NCBI GenBank assembly: GCA_963844635.1
Contig: CAWJPD010000009.1
Coordinates: 1 to 64,000, forward strand
Length of the DNA: 64,000 nt
Source of the DNA: JAJPKK01 sp963844635
GTDB lineage: Bacteria > Pseudomonadota > Alphaproteobacteria > Rhizobiales > Xanthobacteraceae
Direction: 5' to 3'
Under the pieces are notes generated by a model, which was given only the letters and a program-made list of their open reading frames with translations, did no database searches and was not told the DNA's origin. Of the stretch, positions 54,925-63,081 are shown piece by piece; position 1 is the first letter of the stretch, and each line of letters opens with the position of its first letter. Made by a program: the position numbers and the translations under genes.

Positions 54925-55422
54925 CTACGTCCCGAAATGGGCGGCGAGATAACTCGTGATGGTCTGGGCCTCATCGGGCGTCACCGGCGCGCCGCGGCCG
55001 ATCATGCTGGTCACGAGGCCCGCCCATTCCTGCCGCTGCCGCTTCGCCGCGGTGACCCGTTCGAGGTCGTGGCAGAGGACGCAGCGCGTCTCCACCAAAT
55101 CCTTTCCGGTGCCGTCCGGAAGCGTGACCTGCGCGTTTGCGGGTACTGCGCCGGGACCGAACGCCGAGGCGAGATAGGCGACCACGGTGTCGGCCTCAGT
55201 CGGCGAGAGCTGGGCGCCGCGCATCACCATGTTTTCGACATGGCGCTTCCAGCCGGCGACGCCGTTGCGCATCGACGTGATCACGTTCAGGCCATGGCAT
55301 TGCGTGCATGCCGTCGCCAGCAGGTCGCGGCCCGCGCCGGGCGGCAGCCCGCCCTGTCCGAACGCCGGCGCGGCGGCGGTGTAAACGAATGCGGCTGCGA
55401 GTGCCGCGAGCGCTCGGCGCAT
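54925..55422 (-). CDS. Secreted diheme cytochrome c
   Basis: 165 residues from ATG 55422 (RBS CAGGAGGGTCTG). Sec signal (RRALAALAAAFVYTAAAPAF, cleavage near FGQ). Heme sites CTQCH (residues about 38-42) and CVLCH (about 112-116) lie in two similar repeats, each followed by W-x(6-8)-M (VAGWKRHVENMVMRG and QEWAGLVTSMIGRG), the pattern of PQQ-dehydrogenase-type diheme cytochromes. It overlaps the stop of the Tat-signalled ThDP enzyme by one base and probably accepts its electrons. Confidence 0.92.
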   Translation of the reverse strand: MRRALAALAAAFVYTAAAPAFGQGGLPPGAGRDLLATACTQCHGLNVITSMRNGVAGWKRHVENMVMRGAQLSPTEADTVVAYLASAFGPGAVPANAQVTLPDGTGKDLVETRCVLCHDLERVTAAKRQRQEWAGLVTSMIGRGAPVTPDEAQTITSYLAAHFGT

Positions 55423-57299
55423 CAGACCCTCCTGGTGCGGCGGTCGGCGATCGAGAACGCCGGGTGCCACGTGGAGGCTGCCCCGATGCCGTCGCGCAAG
55501 GTTTCGATCTCGATCAAATAGGGCCGGCCGTCGGCGACCACCTGCTGCGCCCGCAGGAGAGCCGGCTTGAGCTTGTCCGGCTCCTTCACCGCCTCGCCTT
55601 CGACACCATAGGCGCTCGCCGCCTTTACGTAATCCACGTCCGGGCTGCCATTGTAGCAGGTCATGTCGCGGCCGGTCTTGAACTGGCGTCCGCCGCCCGC
55701 CCAGATGCGATTGCGCTCGTTATTGTAGCTGCGGTTGTTGAGCACGATCGTCGCGATCGGCGCCTTGTAGCGCGCCATGCTCCACAGCGGCTGCGGGCCG
55801 GAGAAGCAGAAGCTGCCGTCGCCGACCACCGCGACCACCGGCTTGTCGGGGCGTGCCAGCTTGACGCCGAAGGCGCCTGCCATTCCCCAGCCGAGAATGT
55901 TCGGGCTGACGGAGAAATACTGCTTGTCGGAGCCGCCGAACGAGATCAGCGGGTCCATCGCCTTGCCGGAATCGACGTCGGTCACGTAGCAGGTGTCCGG
56001 CGCCAACGTGCTCTCAAGATCGAGGCCGATGCGCGACAGGCTGAGCGGCGTCGCGTTGGCGTTCTCCCGCGCGATCTTCATGCGGAATTGCGCCATTTCA
56101 TGCGAATAGGCGGCGACGCGGGCGCCGCGTTCCTCCGCGATCTCCTTGAGCCGCGCCGGAGTGGCGAGCGACCGGATCGCGGCGATGAGATCGGCCGTCC
56201 CGAGCCGCAGATCGGCGACGATCGGCAGATCGACCGGCGCATTGCGCGCAAGACTCGTCGGGTCGCTGCGGATGGAGATCAGCGTCGTGCCCGGCGCGGC
56301 GCGCTCGCCGAAGCGGCCGCCGAGATTGAGGAGCACGTCGGGCTTGCCGGGGAAGCGCATGTCGCGCAACTGGGTGCCGACATAGAGCGGATGGCGGGTG
56401 GGGAATGGCTTCGACCAGAAGCCCAGTCCGCTTGCCTGGGCCGATACCGGCAGGCCCAAAAGCTCCGCGAGTTCGAGCGCTTCACTTTCGCCGCGGGACC
56501 ACGTGATCTCGTCGCCGACATTCATCAGCGGGTTCTTGGACTCGAGCAACAAGCGCGCCGCCTTTTCGATGTCTTCCTTGTCGGGGCGGATGTGCATCGG
56601 CACGTCGAACTTCGCCTGGTCCCAGATCGCGGCCTTGCCCTGGTCGCGCAGCAGGTTGTCGGGCAATGACAGGAACACCGGTCCGCCCGGCGGGGTCGAT
56701 GCGAATTTCAAGGCACGCCGCAGCGTCTCTGGAATGGTCGAGGTCGAGTGCGCCGACCAATTCCATTTCGTGATCGGCACCGTCATATTGTCCTGGAAGT
56801 CGGTTTCCTGGGTCTGCTCCCGGCCGAGCGCATCTTGGCCGACCGAGGCGACCGCGACCAGCAGCGGCACCTGGTCCTTCCAGCTGTTCACCATCTGCGT
56901 CATGGCATTTGGCAAGCCGACATTGGCCACGATGACGATCCCGGTCTGCCCGGAAGCCCGCGCATAGCCGTCGGCCATGGCAACGACGGCGCCTTCGTGG
57001 ATGCCCTTGATGACCTGAATGTCGGGTTCATCCACAAGCGCATCGAAGATCGGGTAATCGCCGGTCGACGGATTGAAAAACACGTATTTGACGCCGGCCG
57101 CCTTGAGTTGTGCGACGAACAAAGCCCCTCCGGTCCCTTGCACCTCGCGCATGGCCGACGGGCTTGCGGTAACGACCGGCGTCAGCGATTGCGCGACCGA
57201 CCGCACCGCGACCGTGCTCATCCCGAGTGCGCTCAGGCCGGTCATCAGCCGCCGGCGCGACATTCCTTCATCGAGATATTGCTTGATCAGCTCTTTCAT
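55422..57299 (-). CDS. ThDP-dependent acetolactate-synthase-like enzyme with Tat signal
   Basis: 625 residues. Residues 1-38 carry a Tat signal (MSRRRLMTGLSALGMSTVAV, then Ala-Gln cleavage). Three ThDP-enzyme domains follow: Pyr domain (VKYVFFNPSTGDYPIFDALV, catalytic Glu in IKGIHEGAVVAMADGYARAS), middle Rossmann domain (about 230-375) and PP domain with GDGSFCFSGPQPLWSMARYK and APIATIVLNNRSYNNERN (GDG-x-NN ThDP motif). Relatives include benzoylformate decarboxylase and acetolactate synthase. An exported, cofactor-loaded ThDP enzyme is unusual and matches the Tat pathway's ability to carry folded proteins. Confidence 0.92.
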   Translation of the reverse strand: MKELIKQYLDEGMSRRRLMTGLSALGMSTVAVRSVAQSLTPVVTASPSAMREVQGTGGALFVAQLKAAGVKYVFFNPSTGDYPIFDALVDEPDIQVIKGIHEGAVVAMADGYARASGQTGIVIVANVGLPNAMTQMVNSWKDQVPLLVAVASVGQDALGREQTQETDFQDNMTVPITKWNWSAHSTSTIPETLRRALKFASTPPGGPVFLSLPDNLLRDQGKAAIWDQAKFDVPMHIRPDKEDIEKAARLLLESKNPLMNVGDEITWSRGESEALELAELLGLPVSAQASGLGFWSKPFPTRHPLYVGTQLRDMRFPGKPDVLLNLGGRFGERAAPGTTLISIRSDPTSLARNAPVDLPIVADLRLGTADLIAAIRSLATPARLKEIAEERGARVAAYSHEMAQFRMKIARENANATPLSLSRIGLDLESTLAPDTCYVTDVDSGKAMDPLISFGGSDKQYFSVSPNILGWGMAGAFGVKLARPDKPVVAVVGDGSFCFSGPQPLWSMARYKAPIATIVLNNRSYNNERNRIWAGGGRQFKTGRDMTCYNGSPDVDYVKAASAYGVEGEAVKEPDKLKPALLRAQQVVADGRPYLIEIETLRDGIGAASTWHPAFSIADRRTRRV

Positions 57300-57855
57300 C
57301 GAGATTGCCTCCTCGGGGCATCCGGCTCATCGGTTCGCACGGTTTGCTTCGTGGTGCGTTGACCGGCGCCGGTTGCTCCGTCCAACCGATCGCCGTCGCA
57401 GGGTCGTCCATCGATGCCATGCTGAGACCAGATTCCGGGCGGGTTGAACCGTTGACGGCGCCCGCGTCTCGGACTGACAGGGACCAGCCGCTTGGATTTT
57501 CGTCCCGCGGTTGGGACCGGCAATCGGCGACCGGCGATGCGGGCTTCTGCGTGCCCCTGCTTTCGCGACTGCTAACGACCGCCGCGGACGTCAAAGCCAG
57601 ATTTTGCTTAACACAGCGTTTCGAGCCTGTTCAAAAATCCGAGGTCGGAACCAACCGATTCCCAATCTCGCTGAGTGACAACGTCGCAATTGAGCGATGT
57701 TCCTGCCATCCGGTTCACCATGCGATGCGGGAAAGGCCGTCGGGACTGCGCCGCGGATGCGATCCGGCGTTTTGCAATCGACAGCGCCGGTGTCGGATCG
57801 GATCAAAACTTCTTCAAGCAGTTTGCTCTACAACGTCGGCATCGGAGCAGATGAC
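57300..57855. other. 556-base divergent gap
   Basis: It separates the ThDP enzyme from the pilus genes. ORFs here lack family features. The part nearest 57800 is AT-richer and should contain the pilus promoter; no clear box could be assigned. Confidence 0.4.
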
Positions 57856-58419
57856 ATGTTTGGAACAAAAGCAGACACGGCGGGCGGCGGTGCCGCCCCG
57901 TTCCGGCTGGCGAAGAGTTTCGTCCGCTGCCCGAACGGCACGTCGATGGTCGAGTTCGCCCTTGTACTCGCGCCCTTCCTGGCACTGCTCGCCGCCATTC
58001 TGGAAACGGCCTTGGTGTTTTTCGCCGGCCGACTGCTTGACGAAACGGTTGAACAGGCGAGCCGTGCCATCCTCACCGGCCAAGCGCAATCTCAAGGCCT
58101 CACCCAGACAGGCTTCGCCAATCTGGTATGCGCGAATAGTTTCGCCCTGTTCACTTGCGGCAATTTCATGATTAACGTTCAAAACTATAGCTCGTTTTCA
58201 TCCGCGAGCACCGCTACGCCGACGCTGACCTTCAACGCTCAAGGCCAGGTCACCAACAATTGGAGCTATAACGCCGGGAACCCCAATGACATCGTCGTGA
58301 TTCAGGTGATGTATCAGTGGCCGCTCATACTTGGTCCGCTGGGCTTTAACATGTCCAATTTGTCCAACGGCAATCGACTGCTGGTTTCGACCGCCGTGTT
58401 CAAGAACGAGCCGTACTGA
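57856..58419 (+). CDS. TadE-like pilus assembly protein
   Basis: 187 residues from ATG 57856. An N-terminal cytoplasmic part is followed by the TadE motif GTSMVEFALVLAPFLALLAA (Glu after the G-x(3) lead and a long transmembrane helix), then a periplasmic domain rich in Asn/Ser with two Cys (LVCANSFALFTCGN). It belongs to the Tad/Flp pilus system as a pseudopilin. Its stop overlaps the next start by one base. Confidence 0.88.
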   Translation: MFGTKADTAGGGAAPFRLAKSFVRCPNGTSMVEFALVLAPFLALLAAILETALVFFAGRLLDETVEQASRAILTGQAQSQGLTQTGFANLVCANSFALFTCGNFMINVQNYSSFSSASTATPTLTFNAQGQVTNNWSYNAGNPNDIVVIQVMYQWPLILGPLGFNMSNLSNGNRLLVSTAVFKNEPY

Positions 58420-59000
58420 TGGCGATCATCCGCTTTCGTCAAATTCTGCGTCGGTTTGTTCGTGAAGGCGACGGCGTGTCGGCAGTCGAATTCGCGCTGC
58501 TCGTGCCAGTGATGCTGATCCTGTACATCGGCACCGCTGAAGTCGGCAACGCGATTTCTCTCCAGTTCAAGGTCACCCAGGCCACCCGCACTCTGGCGGA
58601 CCTGGCCTCGCGCTACGATAATGCCAATAACCCGATTACCACCACGATCATGAGCAACATCCTGAATGCGGCGTTCACCGTGGTGGCGCCATATTCTTCA
58701 ACCGGCATGGCGGTCACTGTCTCGGAAGTCGGCACCAATTCCAGCGGCAACGCCACCATCAGCTGGAGCTGTGCGCTGCAAGGCACTGCCCACAGTTTCG
58801 GCGCTTCCGTCACCCTGCCGAGCAACGTTAATTCCCCAAGTATCTATATTATCATGGGAGAGGCGACCTATTCCTATACGCCGCCCATCGGGTATGTGTT
58901 GACCGGAACGATCACGATTTCGCAGAAAATGTATTTTTATCCTCGTTCGACGACGTCGGTGACCGGGCCCTCGTCATCGTCAAACTGCCCGACATCGTGA
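58419..59000 (+). CDS. TadE/TadF-like pilus assembly protein
   Basis: 193 residues. The TadE-like motif is GVSAVEFALLVPVMLILYIG (Glu at the start of the helix), followed by an extracytoplasmic domain (TQATRTLADLASRYDNANNP, SWSCALQGTAHSFGASV). Second of three Tad genes in a row. Start codon ATG at 58419 overlaps the preceding TGA. Confidence 0.88.
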   Translation: MAIIRFRQILRRFVREGDGVSAVEFALLVPVMLILYIGTAEVGNAISLQFKVTQATRTLADLASRYDNANNPITTTIMSNILNAAFTVVAPYSSTGMAVTVSEVGTNSSGNATISWSCALQGTAHSFGASVTLPSNVNSPSIYIIMGEATYSYTPPIGYVLTGTITISQKMYFYPRSTTSVTGPSSSSNCPTS

Positions 59001-59290
59001 CCACAGCCAGTCGAATCCGGATACCGCAGCGATCTCAAAATTTTGCGCCGGGAATTTTCACGAGTCCCGCACTTCGTGCCGAGGCTACCGGTGTTGCGCG
59101 GGCCGGGGACGGTGCAACCCGGCTATGGTCCGATCGGTCGCCTTGGCGCCTTCGGTAACCCGGGTGGGCCAAGCCATACGCGGCGACCTGCGGCACGCGA
59201 TGTTATCCGCGCATTAACAAATTACTCCTGAACTCATTTTACCCGTTTTTCATCTGCGGCATTTAATATCGTGGCCACGGAATAGAAAAA

Positions 59291-60934
59291 ATGGCGAAAC
59301 TCATGTTCAAATCGATGCTTTCACACCTGTCCGGAGTTGCGCGTCGTCTCGGCTGGGACCGTCGCGCCAATGTCGCGGTCACCTTCGCGCTCGCGTCAAT
59401 CCCCATTGTCGGCCTCGTCGGGGCTGCGATCGATTACGGCCATGCCATGTCGGTCAAGGCCACCATGCAGGCGGCGCTCAATTCCACGGCGTTGATGGTG
59501 TCGAAATCGGCATCGTCGCTGACCACTACCCAGTTGCAGACCAGTGCGCAGAATTACTTCAACGGACTGTTCAGCCCGCCAGACGCAAGCGGGGTCAGCG
59601 TCAATGCCTCCTACACGACGACCGGCGGCAACCAGGTGACGGTCAATGCTTCGGCATCGGTCGGTACCAATTTCATGAAGCTTCTCGGCTACAACAATAT
59701 CACCATCAATAGTTCCACGACGACAAGTTGGGGATCGTCCCGGCTGCGCGTCGCGCTGGTGCTCGACAATACCGGCTCGATGGCTCAGAGCAGCAAGATG
59801 ACCGAGCTCAAGGCCGCGACCGCCAACCTGCTCACGCAACTGCAAAATGCCGCCACGACGGCTGGCGATGTCTATGTCTCGATCGTCCCGTTCGTGAAGG
59901 ATGTCGATCTCGGCTCGAGCAATTACAACGGGAGCTGGATCTACTGGGGAAATTCAACGCAAGACGCGTCGCAGACCGACACCACCTCCTGGGACGCCAA
60001 TAACGGGAGCTGCAGCAAATCCGGCTCTTCGACGCGGAGTGCCTGCACGTCCACAGGAACGTGCAGCGTTTCCGGTAATAACTCCCAGAGTTCCTGCACA
60101 TCGTCGGGGACCTGCAGCATCTCGGGCGAATCCTCCCAAAGCAGCTGCCAGGCTGCCGGCCAATGCTCCAATTCCCGTTACACGAGCAGCAGCCAGTGCT
60201 CCAGCCACCGCGACACCTGGACGAACGGCCAGTGGACGGCCGGAGTGTGGACGCCAGCTACTTGGACGGCGGCCAACCACAGCACCTGGAACGGGTGCGT
60301 GATGGACCGGGGCTATCCGATGTCGCCCGCCAATCTCAACGGAAACAGCGGACCAGACACGACCAACAACTACGATACCAATGTTACGGCGCCGAGTTCG
60401 TCTGTGATGTCGTCCCTGTTTGCCGCGGAGCAATATTCCTACTGCCCGCAAGCGGCGATGGGCCTGAGTTACAACTGGTCATCGATGTCGACGCTCGTCA
60501 GCAACATGTCGCCGAACGGCAGCACGAACCAGGCGATCGGCCTCGAGCTGGGTTGGATGTCGCTCACGGGCGGCGGGCCGTTCACGGCGCCGGCGATGGC
60601 CTCCGGTTATACCTATAACCAGGTCATCGTCATCCTGACCGACGGCTTGAACACCCAGGACCGCTGGTATGGCGACGGCGTGGATACTTCGACCCAGGTC
60701 GATGCGCGCCAGACCTTGACCTGCAACAACATCAAAAGCGCAGGCATCACCATATATGCGGTCCAGGTAAGCACCGACGGCACTCCGCTTTCGACTCTGC
60801 TCCAGGGCTGTGCCGGTACCCAGCCGAACGTTGGTGATTCGTCCAAGTTCTTCTTTCTCACCTCGTCCAGTCAGATCATCACCACCTTCAACTCGATCGG
60901 TACCTCGCTCAGCCAACTCTACCTCGCTAAGTGA
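59291..60934 (+). CDS. TadG-like pilus protein with vWA domain and a Cys/Ser-rich insert
   Basis: 547 residues. An N-terminal TadG-like membrane segment (NVAVTFALASIPIVGLVGAA) is followed by a vWA domain with MIDAS LVLDNTGSMAQSSKMTEL. Between residues about 235 and 335 lies an insert of repeated Cys-x-Ser units (CTSTGTCSVSGNNSQSSC, CTSSGTCSISGESSQSSC, CQAAGQCSNSRY) plus a Trp/Thr stretch (NGQWTAGVWTPATWTAAN). The vWA core continues after it (VIVILTDGLNTQDRWYGDG). It probably binds partners in Flp pilus attachment at the cell surface. Confidence 0.85.
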   Translation: MAKLMFKSMLSHLSGVARRLGWDRRANVAVTFALASIPIVGLVGAAIDYGHAMSVKATMQAALNSTALMVSKSASSLTTTQLQTSAQNYFNGLFSPPDASGVSVNASYTTTGGNQVTVNASASVGTNFMKLLGYNNITINSSTTTSWGSSRLRVALVLDNTGSMAQSSKMTELKAATANLLTQLQNAATTAGDVYVSIVPFVKDVDLGSSNYNGSWIYWGNSTQDASQTDTTSWDANNGSCSKSGSSTRSACTSTGTCSVSGNNSQSSCTSSGTCSISGESSQSSCQAAGQCSNSRYTSSSQCSSHRDTWTNGQWTAGVWTPATWTAANHSTWNGCVMDRGYPMSPANLNGNSGPDTTNNYDTNVTAPSSSVMSSLFAAEQYSYCPQAAMGLSYNWSSMSTLVSNMSPNGSTNQAIGLELGWMSLTGGGPFTAPAMASGYTYNQVIVILTDGLNTQDRWYGDGVDTSTQVDARQTLTCNNIKSAGITIYAVQVSTDGTPLSTLLQGCAGTQPNVGDSSKFFFLTSSSQIITTFNSIGTSLSQLYLAK

Positions 60935-61038
60935 GGTCCTGATCGGCGCTGAAATGAAGGGGCGTCGCGCTGGCAGGGTCTGCGCCACGACCACACACCA
61001 AAGCGGGTGAGAACCCCGCGCTTGATCCGGATCACCGA

Positions 61039-61066
61039 GGCGCGGCCCAAACAGGCCGCGCCTTTG
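61039..61066 (+). terminator. Likely rho-independent terminator after the pilus operon
   Basis: GGCGCGGCC, loop CAAACA, GGCCGCGCC, then TTTG. Perfect 9-bp GC stem about 105 bases after the TadG-like stop. The T tract is short. Confidence 0.65.
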
Positions 61067-61346
61067 TACGTCTGTCAGGCACGGGCCCCGCCTATCTCAG
61101 CGGTTTGACCGGGGCTGCGAAAGGCGCCCGTGACGAACGTCCCTTGACGGAGTGGGCGGCGATGATCATTGTGGCGCCATGAACGGCCGTTTCGCGATTC
61201 CCGGCATTTGCCGAAAGATTTCCGGCTAGCTTGGCGCTGGCTGCGGCCGTCGTTCCTCGTTCCCGAGATGAATGGACGCCCGGCCGGCCCCGGCCCGGGT
61301 CGCAAGCATCTTTGGACATGGGATCGCATTGGTGCGAGCTCGATCG

Positions 61347-62843
61347 ATGGTACTCAGGCTTTATGACACCCTTGCGCGCGAGAAGCGCATTTTTGCGCCG
61401 CTCGATCCGGCCCGGGTGCGCATCTATGTCTGCGGGCCCACGGTCTATGACTTTGCCCACATCGGCAACGCACGGCCGGTCATTGTCTTCGATGTGCTGT
61501 TTCGGCTGCTTCGGCGGCTTGCGAGAGCGGGCTTCTGGGACGGCGGCAAGGGCGCGACGCAGGTCGCCTATGTCCGCAATATCACCGACGTGGACGACAA
61601 GATCAACGCGCGTGCGGCGCAGGAATATCCCGATCTGCCGCTGAACGAGGCCATCCGCAAGGTCACCGACGTGACCGATCACCAGTTCCACGAGGATGTC
61701 GGCGCGCTTGGCTGCCTGCCGCCGACAGTCGAGCCGCGGGCGACCGAACACATCGGCGAAATGAAAGCACTGATCGAACGGCTGGTTGCGGCCGGCAACG
61801 CCTATATTGCTGACGACAATGTGCTGTTCAGCGTGCCGTCGATGCCGGATTACGGGCGGCTCGCGCGACGCTCGCTCGACGAGATGGTTGCTGGCGCGCG
61901 CATCGACGTTGCCCCCTACAAACGCGACCCAATGGACTTCGTGCTGTGGAAGCCGTCAAAGCCGGGCGAACCGTCATGGCCGTCGCCGTGCGGCATCGGC
62001 GTTCCGGGGCGTCCCGGCTGGCATATCGAATGCTCGGCGATGTCGTGGAAGCATCTCGGCGAGATATTCGACATCCATGGCGGCGGCATCGATCTTGTTT
62101 TCCCCCATCATGAGAACGAGATCGCGCAATCGCGTTCGGCCTTCGATACGCCGGTGATGGCGAATTTCTGGATGCATAATGGCTTCCTCCAGGTCGAAGG
62201 CGGGAAGATGAGCAAGAGCCTGGGGAATTTCGTCACGATCCACGAATTGCTGCGGGATTGGCCGGGCGAAGTGCTGCGATTGAACATGCTGCGCACGCAT
62301 TACCGTCAGCCGATCGATTGGACCGAGCGATCGCTCGAAGAAAGCCGAAAAATCCTCGATCACTGGTACGACGTTGCAGGTGATGCGGAAATGGCGGCGG
62401 ACGGCCATACAGATCATGACATGACGCGGCCTGATCGCGGACTTTCGCCATCTGACGGCGAGTTTGCCCAGCCCGATCCGGAGTTCCTGGATGCGATCTG
62501 CGATGATCTGAACACGCCGGGAGCGATCGCGCGGCTCCACGCGTTGGTCGCGGAAATTCGCGGCGCCGCGTCCGAGCAACGGGCCGACGATCTCAAACGC
62601 ACGCTGAAAGGCTCCGCCACGCTGATGGGCCTCCTGGCGCAGACCCGGCGCGCCTATCTGAACGGCGACCCGCGCCGCTTGACGATCGACGAGGAGAAGA
62701 TTGCCGCGATGATCGACGCGAGAATGGACGCGCGCCGCAGCCGCGATTTTGCAGCGGCCGATCGAATCCGGGATCAGCTCGCCGATATGGGCGTGGTGCT
62801 GAAGGATTCGAAGGATGGAACCACCTGGGAGGTGGCGCGATGA
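61347..62843 (+). CDS. cysS: Cysteinyl-tRNA synthetase
   Basis: 498 residues from ATG 61347 (MVLRLYDTLAREKRIFAPLD). Class I synthetase with HIGN (HIGH-type) in CGPTVYDFAHIGNARPVIVF, the zinc ligands Cys28-type, GWHIECSAM, HHENEIAQS, and KMSKSLGNFV. The C-terminal DALR-like helical domain follows (RLHALVAEIRGAASEQRADD). It charges tRNA-Cys. A 20-residue insert (residues about 365-385) is rich in Asp/Pro. The gene stands alone on the plus strand. Confidence 0.97.
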   Translation: MVLRLYDTLAREKRIFAPLDPARVRIYVCGPTVYDFAHIGNARPVIVFDVLFRLLRRLARAGFWDGGKGATQVAYVRNITDVDDKINARAAQEYPDLPLNEAIRKVTDVTDHQFHEDVGALGCLPPTVEPRATEHIGEMKALIERLVAAGNAYIADDNVLFSVPSMPDYGRLARRSLDEMVAGARIDVAPYKRDPMDFVLWKPSKPGEPSWPSPCGIGVPGRPGWHIECSAMSWKHLGEIFDIHGGGIDLVFPHHENEIAQSRSAFDTPVMANFWMHNGFLQVEGGKMSKSLGNFVTIHELLRDWPGEVLRLNMLRTHYRQPIDWTERSLEESRKILDHWYDVAGDAEMAADGHTDHDMTRPDRGLSPSDGEFAQPDPEFLDAICDDLNTPGAIARLHALVAEIRGAASEQRADDLKRTLKGSATLMGLLAQTRRAYLNGDPRRLTIDEEKIAAMIDARMDARRSRDFAAADRIRDQLADMGVVLKDSKDGTTWEVAR

Positions 62844-62852
62844 TCCCGGGCG

Positions 62853-62907
62853 CCCCCCCTCACCCGGCGCCTTCGGCACCACCCTCTCCCAGGAGCGGAG
62901 GGGGTAT
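62853..62907. repeat. Inverted repeat of the CCCCCTCACCCGGCG type
   Basis: CCCCCCCTCACCCGGCGCC and GAGCGGAGGGGG lie in the gap after cysS with internal CACCACCCTCTCCCAGGAG. It resembles the elements at 11717 and 23129. Confidence 0.5.
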
Positions 62908-63081
62908 AGTGATATCTGCAAAAGTAGGCCACTTGGACGGCATAGCGCGAGGAAGTACCCGCGCCACCGGGCCTACGCAAGTCGCACCGACTCGGGTTGT
63001 GCGACTGAGGTTGTGCACGCGTCATTGTGCTGCCCTGACGGTCGGGGACGATTGGCCTGTCTAAGCCACAATTTTGACCGC

